This document shows, one piece after another, positions 1 to 8,265 of a stretch of 27,156 nt of DNA (position 1 is the stretch's first letter; each line of letters begins with the position of its first letter). Both the position numbers and the translations under genes were made by a program. The notes under the pieces were generated by a model. That model made no database searches. It was not told where the DNA came from and was given only the letters and a program-made list of their open reading frames with translations. Source of the DNA: an uncultured Eggerthellaceae bacterium (GTDB taxonomy: Bacteria > Actinomycetota > Coriobacteriia > Coriobacteriales > Eggerthellaceae); NCBI GenBank assembly GCA_934668515.1, contig CAKUNS010000025.1:1-27156 (forward strand), read 5' to 3'.

Positions 1-1494
1 AGCCACGACCGCGAGTTCATGGACCACATGGTCGATCGCGTTGCCGAAATCGACAACGGCCAGGTCAACCTGTACAAGGGCAATTATTCAGCGTATCTGC
101 GCGCTCGCGCCGAGCGCCTTGAGCTTCTGTGCGTTGAGAAGAAGAAGCAGGATGAGGAAATCGCCCACCTTGAGGCGTTCGTCGAGAAGTTCCGCTACAA
201 GGCAACCAAGGCGAAGCAAGCGCAGGATCGCCTGAAGAAGCTCGAGCAGATCCAGCAGAACCGCATCGTCATCCCCGAGGAGCGCAAGGTCGTTCACTTC
301 AACTTCAAGCAGCCCGAGCGCACCGGCGACGAGGTCGTCCGCGCACGCGGCTTGGTGAAGCATTTCGGCGAGAAGGTCGTTTACGACGGCGTCGACTTCA
401 ACATGTACCGCGGCGATAAGATCGCCTTGGTCGGTCCGAACGGCGCCGGCAAGTCCACGCTGCTGAAGATGATCGCAGGCGTTCTGCAACCCGATGCCGG
501 AACCATCGAATTCGGCGAGAAGGTTTCGAAGACTTATTATGCTCAGCACCAGCTTGAGCAGTTGAACTCGGGAAACACGGTTTTTGAAGAGCTCGATCGC
601 GTGGCTCCTGCTTGGACCATGTCGCAGGTGCGCACGCTGCTGGGCGCGTTCTTGTTCAAAGACGACGACGTCGATAAGCGCGTGAGCGTGCTTTCCGGCG
701 GTGAGAAGGGTCGTTTGGCGCTGGCGAAGATGCTCGTTGCGCCGCGTCCTTTGCTGCTGCTGGACGAGCCCACCAACCATCTGGACATCGCGTCGGCCGA
801 CGTGCTTGAGCAGGCGCTTCAGCGTTTTGAGGGCACCATCCTTCTGATCACGCACGACCGCCATCTCATTCGTTCGGTTGCGAACCGCATCGTCGAGATC
901 ATGCCCGGCAAGATCACCAACTACGACGGCGATTACGACTACTATCTGTTCAAGACGGGGCAGGACGACACTGCGGGCGTTCCTGCGGGTTTGGGTCGCG
1001 GCCCTTCGCAGGCCGCCACATCCGACTCCTTCGCGAAGGCCGATGGCGGCGTGAAGGGCGCAAAGGCTACTTCCGGTAAGACCCCTGCAGCGGGTTCTTC
1101 CACGAAGACGCAGGTCACGGTTAACAAGCACGCACGGGGCTCGAAGCCGGTGGATGATGCGACAAGCGTTACGGCGCCGCGTGCTTCGGCCCCGAAAACC
1201 AAGGAGCAGAAGCGTCGCGAGGCAGAAGCTCGCAATCGTGCTTACGCCGCCCTTAAGAACCAGCGCAAGCGCATTGCCGAGTTGGACAAGCAGCTCGAGC
1301 GCGACAACGCACGCATGGCCGAGATCATGGAAATGCTTGCCGATCCCGATTTCTACACCAATGAGGAGTCGACTTCCGACGTTATCGCCGAGCACGCCAA
1401 GCTGAAGGCGCGCATCGAGTCGGCTGAGGAAGAGTGGTTCCTGCTGAACGAGGAAGTCGAATCCGAAATCGCCAAGCAGAAAGAGCTGGTGTAG
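1..1494 (+). CDS. ABC-F family ATPase, C-terminal part (5' end outside window)
   Basis: Soluble duplicated ATPase of the ABC-F family, whose members act on ribosomes (translation rescue or antibiotic protection) and have no membrane domain. The window opens inside the first nucleotide-binding domain at its H-loop (SHDREFM). A charged helical linker follows at about nt 90-300. The second domain is complete: Walker A GPNGAGKST at about nt 433-459, signature LSGGEKGRLALAKM near 690-735, Walker B LLLLDEPTNHLD near 750-786, and H-loop ITHDRH near 847-864. After it comes a low-complexity Ala/Ser/Lys-rich spacer and then a charged coiled coil to the C-terminus, as in Uup-type ABC-F proteins. The frame is open from base 1, so the true start lies upstream. 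It ends 2 nt before trmL and is probably co-transcribed with it. The exact ABC-F subfamily cannot be fixed from this part; Uup-like is my best guess. Confidence 0.93.
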   Translation, partial: SHDREFMDHMVDRVAEIDNGQVNLYKGNYSAYLRARAERLELLCVEKKKQDEEIAHLEAFVEKFRYKATKAKQAQDRLKKLEQIQQNRIVIPEERKVVHFNFKQPERTGDEVVRARGLVKHFGEKVVYDGVDFNMYRGDKIALVGPNGAGKSTLLKMIAGVLQPDAGTIEFGEKVSKTYYAQHQLEQLNSGNTVFEELDRVAPAWTMSQVRTLLGAFLFKDDDVDKRVSVLSGGEKGRLALAKMLVAPRPLLLLDEPTNHLDIASADVLEQALQRFEGTILLITHDRHLIRSVANRIVEIMPGKITNYDGDYDYYLFKTGQDDTAGVPAGLGRGPSQAATSDSFAKADGGVKGAKATSGKTPAAGSSTKTQVTVNKHARGSKPVDDATSVTAPRASAPKTKEQKRREAEARNRAYAALKNQRKRIAELDKQLERDNARMAEIMEMLADPDFYTNEESTSDVIAEHAKLKARIESAEEEWFLLNEEVESEIAKQKELV

Positions 1495-1496
1495 TC

Positions 1497-2003
1497 ATGG
1501 GCCTCGTTCGCGACGAAACCCGGACGCGCGTGTTGGACCCTGTGTTCAACATCGTTTTGGTCGAGCCCGAGATCCCGCAGAACACGGGAAACATCGCCCG
1601 CACCTGCGCCTGCATCGGCGCTCGCCTCCATCTGATCGAGCCTATGGGGTTTAGGCTTTCCGAGCGAAATCTCAAGCGCGCGGGGTGCGATTACTGGGAC
1701 GATGTCGATATCATCCAGTGGGCCAGCTCCCAGGCGTTCCTCGAGGCGCATGGCGCAGACGAGCTGCACTTGTTCACAGGTCATGCAACCAGGGGCTACG
1801 CCGACGCTTCTTATGCGAAGGGGTCGTTTTTGCTGTTCGGGCGCGAGAGTCGCGGCCTTGATACGAACCTGATGAGCGCGTACGAAAGCTCTTGCGTTCG
1901 CATTCCCATGCGCGAGAACGAGCGCAGCCTGAATCTGTCGAATGCGGTTGCCATCGCTTCATTCGAGGCTTTGCGCCAAATGGGTTTCCCCAATTTGGTT
2001 TAG
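1497..2003 (+). CDS. trmL: tRNA (cytidine(34)-2'-O)-methyltransferase TrmL
   Basis: SPOUT-class methyltransferase of 168 residues, the usual size for TrmL/CspR, which 2'-O-methylates the wobble base of tRNA-Leu isoacceptors using S-adenosylmethionine. The three family motifs are present: PEIPQNTGNIAR (about residues 24-35), FGRESRGL (114-121), and the knot-forming IPMRENERSLNLSNAVAI (136-153). I chose the ATG 2 nt after the ABC-F stop; the frame is also open upstream, but that part only overlaps the previous gene. A purine-rich AAAGAG lies ahead of the ATG, so translation is probably coupled to the upstream gene. About 17 N-terminal residues precede the family core, so a shorter start is possible. 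Confidence 0.93.
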   Translation: MGLVRDETRTRVLDPVFNIVLVEPEIPQNTGNIARTCACIGARLHLIEPMGFRLSERNLKRAGCDYWDDVDIIQWASSQAFLEAHGADELHLFTGHATRGYADASYAKGSFLLFGRESRGLDTNLMSAYESSCVRIPMRENERSLNLSNAVAIASFEALRQMGFPNLV

Positions 2004-2096
2004 CGGGCCGCGCGGTATCGCTTGGAAACGGATTCCTTACGTTTGCCCGATTTATTGGGGAACCATGGCGGGAGTGCCGTTTTGCATTGCTGTTTT

Positions 2097-2105
2097 TGCT
2101 AGAAT
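2097..2105 (+). promoter_or_regulatory. Extended -10 promoter candidate for adk
   Basis: TGC-TAGAAT: an extended -10 element (TG one base before TAGAAT) 33 nt upstream of the adk ATG. No good -35 lies at 16-18 bp, which is tolerated by extended -10 promoters. AGAAAGGA then follows at about 2122-2129 as ribosome binding site. Confidence 0.5.
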
Positions 2106-2138
2106 GGACGTACTGTTGATACAGAAAGGACAGTTGCT

Positions 2139-2765
2139 ATGAATATCGTTTTGTTGGGTGCTCCGGGCGCAGGCAAGGGCACGCAGGCTGCGAAACTTGT
2201 TGAGGAGTTCGGTACCCCCCACATCTCCACGGGCGACATGCTTCGCGCCGCCGTCAAGGCCGGCACCGAGCTTGGCAAGAAGGCCAAGTCCTACATGGAC
2301 GCCGGCGATCTTGTTCCTGACGAGGTCATCATCGGCTTGGTTATCGAGCGCCTTGGCCAGCCCGACACTGAAAAGGGCTTCATCCTCGACGGTTTCCCGC
2401 GCACCACTGCTCAGGCAGTCGCACTCGACGCCGAGCTTGGCAAGTTGGAGCGTCCTCTTGACGCTGCTCTGCTCATCGACGTCGATTCCGAGGTCATCAT
2501 CAAGCGCCTGACCTCCCGTCGCATGTGCAAGGAGTGCGGCTTCATCGGCAGCGACGCCGACGCAGTTTGCCCCAAGTGCGGTGGCGAGATGTACCAGCGC
2601 GACGACGACAACGAGGCCACCGTCCGCAACCGCCTCGACGTGTACGAGAAGTCCACGTCCCCGCTCATCGATTACTACCGCGGCTGCGAGCTTCTGGTCA
2701 CCATCGATGGCGATCGCGATCCTCAGGTTGTCTATGCCGACGTCAAGAAGGCCCTCAACCTGTAG
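2139..2765 (+). CDS. adk: Adenylate kinase (zinc-LID type)
   Basis: Cytosolic adenylate kinase (ATP + AMP = 2 ADP), 208 residues. P-loop GAPGAGKGT at 7-15, AMP-site motif STGDMLR at 30-36, DGFPRT at 84-89, and a long LID domain carrying four cysteines (C130, C133, C144, C147) in the Cx2C...Cx2C arrangement that binds structural zinc in Gram-positive-type enzymes. The ATG is preceded by AGAAAGGA with good spacing. In many bacteria adk sits in the ribosomal spc operon after secY; here it stands alone with its own promoter and a strong terminator after it, behind trmL. Confidence 0.97.
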   Translation: MNIVLLGAPGAGKGTQAAKLVEEFGTPHISTGDMLRAAVKAGTELGKKAKSYMDAGDLVPDEVIIGLVIERLGQPDTEKGFILDGFPRTTAQAVALDAELGKLERPLDAALLIDVDSEVIIKRLTSRRMCKECGFIGSDADAVCPKCGGEMYQRDDDNEATVRNRLDVYEKSTSPLIDYYRGCELLVTIDGDRDPQVVYADVKKALNL

Positions 2766-2837
2766 TCTTCCTGTAAGGCTGCACCAATGCGAAGCGGGCA
2801 CGCCCGCAATGCACATTCCATTCAGGTCGAACCTGTC

Positions 2838-2870
2838 AAGCGACCCTGGTTTCCAGGGTCGCTTTTCTTT
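2838..2870 (+). terminator. Intrinsic terminator after adk
   Basis: Perfect 12-bp stem AAGCGACCCTGG / CCAGGGTCGCTT with a TTT loop (2838-2864), followed by TTCTTTT. It lies 72 nt after the adk stop and insulates the next gene. Confidence 0.9.
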
Positions 2871-2910
2871 TGCGTTGCGCCGTGCTGTCGTGGCGCGTGG
2901 TTCCGTGGCG

Positions 2911-2916
2911 TATAAT
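2911..2916 (+). promoter_or_regulatory. -10 element directly upstream of the membrane-protein gene
   Basis: A consensus TATAAT ends 10 bases before the ATG at 2926, so transcription would start at about 2922-2924. No convincing -35 is seen at 16-18 bp. The geometry leaves no room for a Shine-Dalgarno sequence and points to a leaderless or near-leaderless transcript. Confidence 0.5.
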
Positions 2917-2925
2917 GACAGCCGT

Positions 2926-5103
2926 ATGCCTACCTTATTCGAAAACATCGCCCAAGCTTTTAAGCACCTGATGCGCCTGCATAAAGGCGAAGTGCTTCAT
3001 ATTCTGCGCGCCATCGTCGGAATCGTCATCACGGCGATCTTGCTTGAATGCCTGGTGTTCAACTTCAATTATTTCCGCACGCTCGGGTACAACTCGACCG
3101 ACCTCACAAGCCAGCTCACGCTGCAGCAAAATGCCGCGAAGCAATACAAGCTCACCGAGGTCAATCACGTCATCGAGTTCTCGAACATCAACAAGCACAT
3201 CGATAACCTTTACCTGAACCTCGACCCCGATCAGCCGGCTCAGGTGGTTGAAGTGAAGGTTCAGTTCACCGACGAGGCTCATGCCACCTACTTCGATTCA
3301 ACCGAGTACACACAGGGCGTGCCCGTTGTCGAGGTGTCCACCACTAGCAAGGGAAGCAAGTATCTGAATCTGAACACCACGGGTAACGTCACCAACTTGC
3401 GCATCGAGATCGTCAGTAAGAAAACCAGCTACCCGCTTTACCTGCTGGGCGTGAGCATCAACGCGCCCGAACCCTTCGCGTTCAACCCGCTTCGCTTTGC
3501 CATTGTGCTGTCGCTGCTTCTGTTGGGGTACGCGTTCCGTCCGAAGTCGAGCGTCTACAAGCTTGGTATTCGCGAGACCCCGCGCCTGTCGCGCGGCATC
3601 ATGGTATGTGCTGTCGTCATCGAGATCTTCATCATGTCGGCTTACCTGCTTTTCGGGTCGAACTTGGTCGGCGTAGCCACGAAGGACTACAACAGCGGTT
3701 CATGGGACCAGAAAAGCATCGTCAACGTGTTCGAGGTGGGCGGCGAGAACGCCCAGCAATACGCCATGCTTGCCCAGTCGCTTGCCAACGGCAAGCTCTA
3801 CCTCGAGGAAGAGCCTCCTGACTGGCTGAAAGAGATGGACGAGCCGTACGACCGTGGCGCCCGTGACGAGCTTCAGAAGGAAACGGGTGAGCCGTATCTG
3901 TTCGACGTTGCCTATTACGAGGGCCATTACTACGTTTATTTCGGCGTCGTTCCCGAAGTCGTGTTCTACCTTCCGTTCTATTTGCTGACGGGGAAGAATT
4001 TCCCCACAGCGATAGGCATCCTCATCATGTGCATCCTTTTTGTGGCGGGTTGCGCGGCGTTGCTCGATCGATTCGCGCGGTATCACTTCAAGCGCGTGAG
4101 CCTTGGCTTATATCTGCTGCTGCAAATTCCGTTGGTCATGTGCTGTGGGCTTCTGTATTTGCTTAAGTTCCCGACGTTTTACTCGCTGCCCATCATGTGC
4201 GCCATGGCGTTCTCTATTTGGGGTCTGTACTTCTGGATGCGCGGCCGCAGCTCCGAGCGCGCCAGCGGCTGGTACCTTGCCGGGTCGCTGTGCATGGCGC
4301 TGGTGTTCGGCTGCCGCCCCCAGCTGGTGGTGTTCTCGCTTCTGGCGTTCCCACTGTTCTGGAACAAGTTCATCACGAAGGGTCATATCCGCACGAAGCA
4401 GGGCGCGCGGCAGTTCGCGTGCTTGGTGGTGCCGTACGCCGTGGTGGTTGCGGGCGTCATGTGGTACAACTATGCGCGCTTCGGCTCGCCCATGGATTTC
4501 GGTGCGAATTACAACCTCACCGTCAACGACATGACGAAGCGCGGCATGAACGTCGGGCGCATCGCGCCGGCGCTGTTCGCGTACTTCTTCCAAACGCCTT
4601 CCACCACCGGCGTGTTCCCTTTCATCCAGGGTGTGCCTTTCGAAACCACGTATCTGGGGCAAACCATCAAGGAAGTCACGTTCGGCGGCATCTTTGCAAC
4701 GCTTCCGCTTCTGTGGGTTCTTCTGTTCGCGCGTCCCATCCTGAAGCTTCGCCTGCGCCAGCGCAGCACTCATACGGTTGCCTCGGTCGTCATGGTGCTT
4801 CTTGCAAGCGGCTTCATCGTCGCGATCCTCGATGCCGAGATGGCGGGCATCCTGCAGCGTTATTACGCCGACTTCAGCTTCATGTTCTTGGCAGCCGCGG
4901 TTTTGCTGGTGTTCATCGTCAACGAGAATCTGCCGGTGGGCTCCGATCTTTCCAACAAGCTCATGTTCTGTTTGACGCTTGCCGTTGCTGTGTCGGTGGC
5001 GTACAGCGTGCTGCTTTGCTTCATCCCCGAAACCGGTTGGGTTTCCGACATTTATCCGTGGGCGTACCACGACATACTCGAAATGGTTCGATTCTGGGCT
5101 TGA
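2926..5103 (+). CDS. Large polytopic membrane protein, putative GT-C-type glycosyltransferase
   Basis: 725 residues. A short cytoplasmic N-terminus leads to one membrane segment (about 27-46), then an exported beta-rich domain of about 135 residues (50-185), then two close segments (about 188-204 and 225-243). A large extracytoplasmic loop (about 250-340) is followed by many hydrophobic segments to the C-terminus. The loop text (QQYAMLAQSLANGKLYLEEE, then EPYLFDVAYYEGHYYVYFG before PFYLLTG) resembles the first loop of GT-C enzymes that use lipid-linked sugars, so a role in cell-envelope glycan assembly is plausible. No catalytic residue can be assigned with confidence. The frame is open much further upstream, but across adk and the terminator; the ATG 10 bases after a TATAAT box is the sensible start. 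nagA follows after 32 nt and may be co-transcribed. Substrate unknown. Confidence 0.7.
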   Translation: MPTLFENIAQAFKHLMRLHKGEVLHILRAIVGIVITAILLECLVFNFNYFRTLGYNSTDLTSQLTLQQNAAKQYKLTEVNHVIEFSNINKHIDNLYLNLDPDQPAQVVEVKVQFTDEAHATYFDSTEYTQGVPVVEVSTTSKGSKYLNLNTTGNVTNLRIEIVSKKTSYPLYLLGVSINAPEPFAFNPLRFAIVLSLLLLGYAFRPKSSVYKLGIRETPRLSRGIMVCAVVIEIFIMSAYLLFGSNLVGVATKDYNSGSWDQKSIVNVFEVGGENAQQYAMLAQSLANGKLYLEEEPPDWLKEMDEPYDRGARDELQKETGEPYLFDVAYYEGHYYVYFGVVPEVVFYLPFYLLTGKNFPTAIGILIMCILFVAGCAALLDRFARYHFKRVSLGLYLLLQIPLVMCCGLLYLLKFPTFYSLPIMCAMAFSIWGLYFWMRGRSSERASGWYLAGSLCMALVFGCRPQLVVFSLLAFPLFWNKFITKGHIRTKQGARQFACLVVPYAVVVAGVMWYNYARFGSPMDFGANYNLTVNDMTKRGMNVGRIAPALFAYFFQTPSTTGVFPFIQGVPFETTYLGQTIKEVTFGGIFATLPLLWVLLFARPILKLRLRQRSTHTVASVVMVLLASGFIVAILDAEMAGILQRYYADFSFMFLAAAVLLVFIVNENLPVGSDLSNKLMFCLTLAVAVSVAYSVLLCFIPETGWVSDIYPWAYHDILEMVRFWA

Positions 5104-5135
5104 TCATAGGCCCGCAACGAAGAAGAAGGCTCATC

Positions 5136-6281
5136 ATGCGCATAGTGAACGGCAACGTTTTCATCGACGGCGAATTCAAGCACTGCGATGTCGATGTCAA
5201 GGGTGATAGATTCGCATCCATCGGCGATTACGGTTCGCTTGGCCAGTGCTCTTCGTTCGACTCTGAAATCGTCGAGGCCGATGGTTGCTATGTCATCCCT
5301 GGTGTTATTGACCTGCATTTTCATGGCTGCATGGGAAGCGATATGTGCGACGGTACCGTCGAGGCCGTTTCGGTTCTAGCCAAACACGAAGCTGCTTGCG
5401 GCGTGACCGCGATATGCCCCGCTACCATGACCTATCCTGAAAGCATCCTTGACCCGGTGATGGACGCTGCTGCGGCATTTCAGCCTGCCGAAGACGAGGC
5501 TATTCTGGTTGGCATCAACCTGGAGGGTCCGTTCATCTCGCCTAGAAAGGTGGGTGCTCAGAACCCCGAATATGTCCAGCCGTGCGATGCCGGCATGATC
5601 CGTCGCTTGCAGGAGCGCGCGGGCGGTTTGGTGAAGCTGGTCGATATCGCGCCTGAAGAAGCCGGGGCGCTTGATTTCGTGCGCGAGATGCATGATGAGG
5701 TGCGCGTATCAGTTGCGCACACCTGCGCCGATTACGCGCAGACCGACGCTGCGTTCAAACAGGGTGCGAAACACGTTACGCATCTATGCAACGCCATGGC
5801 GCCCCTCCATCATCGCGAGCCCGGCCCCATTGCCGCGGCGTTCGACAACAAACAGGTCACCGTCGAGCTCATCACCGATGGCAAGCATATCGATCCCGCT
5901 ATGGTGCGCGTTCTGTTCGGCTTGTTCGGCGACGAGCGCATTATCATCATCAGCGATTCCATGCGCGCTGCGGGTCTTGAAGACGGCGAGTACGATTTGG
6001 GCGGCCAAGTCGTCAGCGTTCACGACGGCCTTGCGTGGCTTACCGAAGACACCATTGCGGGAAGCGTGACCGATGCGTGTACGTGCATGTGCCGTTGCGC
6101 CAAAGACTTCGGCATTCCTCTGGAAAGCGCGGTCAGAGCGGCAACCGAGAACCCCGCTCGCGCCCTTGGCGTGTTCGATGAGCGAGGTTCTATCGCGCCC
6201 GGCAAGATCGCCGATGCTGTGATTCTCGATCGCGATCTTAACGTGGTGAACGTGGTGCTTCGCGGCAAGCTTCTGCGTTGA
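5136..6281 (+). CDS. nagA: N-acetylglucosamine-6-phosphate deacetylase
   Basis: Cytosolic metal-dependent amidohydrolase of 381 residues that converts GlcNAc-6-P to GlcN-6-P and acetate. The metal and substrate residues are visible: HFH at 61-63 (DLHFHG, the two-histidine form found in Bacillus-type enzymes), E130 in NLEGPF, H195 in SVAHT, H216 in VTHLCN, TDGKH at 247-251 and the catalytic aspartate D274 in ISDSM. AGAAGAAGG provides a ribosome binding site before the ATG. It follows the membrane-protein gene by 32 nt and converges on the nan genes, which deliver exactly its substrate from sialic acid. No nagB (glucosamine-6-phosphate deaminase) is in the window. Confidence 0.95.
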   Translation: MRIVNGNVFIDGEFKHCDVDVKGDRFASIGDYGSLGQCSSFDSEIVEADGCYVIPGVIDLHFHGCMGSDMCDGTVEAVSVLAKHEAACGVTAICPATMTYPESILDPVMDAAAAFQPAEDEAILVGINLEGPFISPRKVGAQNPEYVQPCDAGMIRRLQERAGGLVKLVDIAPEEAGALDFVREMHDEVRVSVAHTCADYAQTDAAFKQGAKHVTHLCNAMAPLHHREPGPIAAAFDNKQVTVELITDGKHIDPAMVRVLFGLFGDERIIIISDSMRAAGLEDGEYDLGGQVVSVHDGLAWLTEDTIAGSVTDACTCMCRCAKDFGIPLESAVRAATENPARALGVFDERGSIAPGKIADAVILDRDLNVVNVVLRGKLLR

Positions 6282-6387
6282 AGCGTGGCTATCTGCACCA
6301 ACGCTTTGTAAAATACCGACTGTGCGCTTCCGATGGCTTTCAGGTTTGCTGTGATGCCTTCTGGCGGCCGATGACCGTAGGAACAAG

Positions 6388-6416
6388 AAAGGGGCCGCCA
6401 AGGCGGTCCCTTTTCG
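6388..6416. terminator. Bidirectional terminator between nagA and nanE
   Basis: Stem AAAGGGGCCGCC / GGCGGTCCCTTT (one G-T pair) around a 2-nt loop at 6388-6413. It has a T-run on the + strand and an A-rich flank (AACAAGAAA) that becomes a T-rich tract on the - strand, so it can end both convergent units. Confidence 0.8.
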
Positions 6417-6445
6417 TATTAGGGCGTTTGCTTTGTCGAAGCCGA

Positions 6446-7150
6446 TTATGCAATCGCGTTCACGAACCAGCTGGTGATGGACGTGGGATGCGTGATGGCG
6501 GTGCCGGCTACGACGGCCCAAGCACCTGCGTCGATGGCGCTCTTCGCGTCGGCGGGAGTGTGAACGCGACCTTCGCAGATGACAGGGAAACCGGGGAACT
6601 CTTCGGCAGCTTGCTTCAGAAGAGCGATATCGGGGCCGTCGGCCATGCCGCAGTCGATTGCGGCACCTGGATGCGAGAGCGTGGTGGACACGATGTCGCA
6701 TCCGCAGGCAACGCTTCGGCGGATGTCATCGATGCATGAGCAGTCGGCCATGACGAGCGTCTCGCATTCCTCACGTAAAGCGGCGACGGTTTCTTCGAAC
6801 GTGCGACCATCGGGGCGCGGGCGATCGGTGGCATCGATGGCCACGATGTCTGCGCCGGCATGAACGCAAGCGATGGCGTGACGCAGGGTGGGGGTGATGT
6901 AAACGCCCTCGTGACCCTCTTTCCACAGACCGATGACGGGAACCTCAACGCGACCCTTGATGGCTGCGATGTCGGAAAGACCCTGGCAGCGAATGGCGCC
7001 GGCGCCTCCCAGTTCGCATGCGCGCGCCATCTGAGCCATGGTTTCGGGGTGACGCAGCGGTTCGCCCATGTAGGCCTGAACGCTGGCAATGAGCTTGCCC
7101 TTCAACTGCTGAACGAGGGGAGACACGGTGTATTCAGAAGTGGATGCCAT
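6446..7150 (-). CDS. nanE: N-acetylmannosamine-6-phosphate 2-epimerase
   Basis: Converts ManNAc-6-P to GlcNAc-6-P in sialic acid breakdown. 234 residues, a TIM barrel of normal size. Family motifs: KGKLIASVQA at 17-26, IGLWKEG at 73-79 (candidate catalytic K77), AIDATDRPRPDG at 104-115, MADCS at 134-138, and CEGRVHTPADA at 192-202 (candidate catalytic E193). The start is the ATG of MASTSEY, preceded by AAAGGCAGG; the frame continues upstream but only through the nanK-nanE spacer and its terminator. It is the last gene of the nan group in transcription order, separated from nanK by 91 nt that hold an intrinsic terminator, so it may be expressed at a lower level or differently from nanA and nanK. 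Confidence 0.95.
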   Translation of the reverse strand: MASTSEYTVSPLVQQLKGKLIASVQAYMGEPLRHPETMAQMARACELGGAGAIRCQGLSDIAAIKGRVEVPVIGLWKEGHEGVYITPTLRHAIACVHAGADIVAIDATDRPRPDGRTFEETVAALREECETLVMADCSCIDDIRRSVACGCDIVSTTLSHPGAAIDCGMADGPDIALLKQAAEEFPGFPVICEGRVHTPADAKSAIDAGAWAVVAGTAITHPTSITSWFVNAIA

Positions 7151-7185
7151 GATCCTGCCTTTCGAAGGATAGAAGGTAGCTGATG

Positions 7186-7223
7186 AAAAAGTCGACCCGG
7201 CATTGGATGATGCGGGGTCGACT
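7186..7223 (-). terminator. Intrinsic terminator between nanK and nanE
   Basis: Read on the - strand: AGTCGACCC, an inner GCAT/ATGC pairing, then GGGTCGACT, then TTTTT. The outer arms are 9 bp and perfect (7190-7198 with 7215-7223). It lies inside the nan gene set, about 36 nt before the nanE start codon. Confidence 0.85.
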
Positions 7224-7241
7224 GCATGTTGCGAGCTGTGC

Positions 7242-8252
7242 TTAGGCGTTCGCTTTGCCCAGGGTGGCTTGGCGGGCTTGCTCGATGACCGCATCGCGCA
7301 AATGCTCGGCGGCGCCGATAAGCGGGGCGTTGCCCTCCAGCTTTCCTTGGATGATGGGTGTGTCGGCAAGAGGAGTCATGATCTGAGCCTCGACGCCTTC
7401 ATCCAGCCCCTCGCGCCAAGACGCATAGGCGCTGGTGACGGTGCCGGACAGGACGACGCACGCGGGGTCGAAGAGGTTGCACCACGAGCCGATGGCCTGA
7501 CCAAGGGCGAAGCCCGCATCGTGAAGAACCGTGCGTGCATGTTCTTCACCTGCTTCGGCACGGGCAGAAATGGTATCGCCCATGAGTGCCGGGTCAAGCT
7601 CATCACTGAAGCCTTTTCCCTGATAGATAGCGGAAAGACCCATGCCGGAAGTGACGGTTTCGGCATGCGAGTCGCGTCCGCATACGCAAGGGATGCCAGC
7701 TGCTGCGGGGTGCAGGGTGTGACCGATATGACCTGCTGCGCCATGGAAGCCGCGCAGAACGCGGCCGTTAACCACCAGTGCGCCGCCAAGGCCGGTTCCG
7801 ACGCCAACCATCAGGCAGCTTTCGTAACCTTTCGCGTTGCCCCAGCGAGCTTCGCCCAGAGCATGGGCGTGTACGTCGCCAAGCGCAGCAACGATGACAC
7901 CGAACTCTTCCTCTAGCCGAGCCTGGAGGGGCTGTCCTGTCCAGCCAGGCATGATGTCGTTGGCATACAGGATGGAGCCGTCTTTGGGATTCACCACGCC
8001 CGCGGCGTCAACGCCCACACCGACGATCTCGTCGGCACCGCCGGCAAGATCGATGAGGGTGCGTGCGGTTTCGACGACCGTTTGAAGAACGGCATCGCCA
8101 CCGCGACGCGGTTCGGTGGGGACGCTTTTCTTGAAGACGATCTGCGGACCGCCGTTTTCGGGGTAGGCGACCAAGGCACCGGCGATCTTCGTGCCGCCGA
8201 TGTCAAGCACAGCCACCAGTTCGGCGCCTTCGGGCTTGGTGAATTCGGTCAT
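7242..8252 (-). CDS. nanK: N-acetylmannosamine kinase, ROK family
   Basis: ATP-dependent sugar kinase of 336 residues that phosphorylates ManNAc at C6. Phosphate-binding DIGGTKIAGAL at 17-27; catalytic aspartate probably D127 (GDVHAHALGE); ROK signature GVGTGLGGALV at 150-160. GHIGHT at 174-179 is the histidine form seen in bacterial NanK rather than the ExGH of ROK glucokinases, and together with its neighbours supports ManNAc as substrate. The zinc motif is CVCGRDSH (189-196): the usual third cysteine is replaced by histidine H196. The ATG is preceded by AAGGA and lies 13 nt after the nanA stop, so the two are co-transcribed. Confidence 0.9.
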   Translation of the reverse strand: MTEFTKPEGAELVAVLDIGGTKIAGALVAYPENGGPQIVFKKSVPTEPRRGGDAVLQTVVETARTLIDLAGGADEIVGVGVDAAGVVNPKDGSILYANDIMPGWTGQPLQARLEEEFGVIVAALGDVHAHALGEARWGNAKGYESCLMVGVGTGLGGALVVNGRVLRGFHGAAGHIGHTLHPAAAGIPCVCGRDSHAETVTSGMGLSAIYQGKGFSDELDPALMGDTISARAEAGEEHARTVLHDAGFALGQAIGSWCNLFDPACVVLSGTVTSAYASWREGLDEGVEAQIMTPLADTPIIQGKLEGNAPLIGAAEHLRDAVIEQARQATLGKANA

Positions 8253-8265
8253 CAGGTTTCCTTAG

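Noticed and set aside
88..1395. 435-codon open frame on the - strand opposite the ABC-F gene
   Set aside because: Antisense shadow; the + strand frame has every ABC motif.
7151..7369. N-terminal extension of NanE
   Set aside because: The frame is open but crosses the end of nanK and the nanK-nanE terminator; NanE proteins are about 230 residues, as with the start at 7150.
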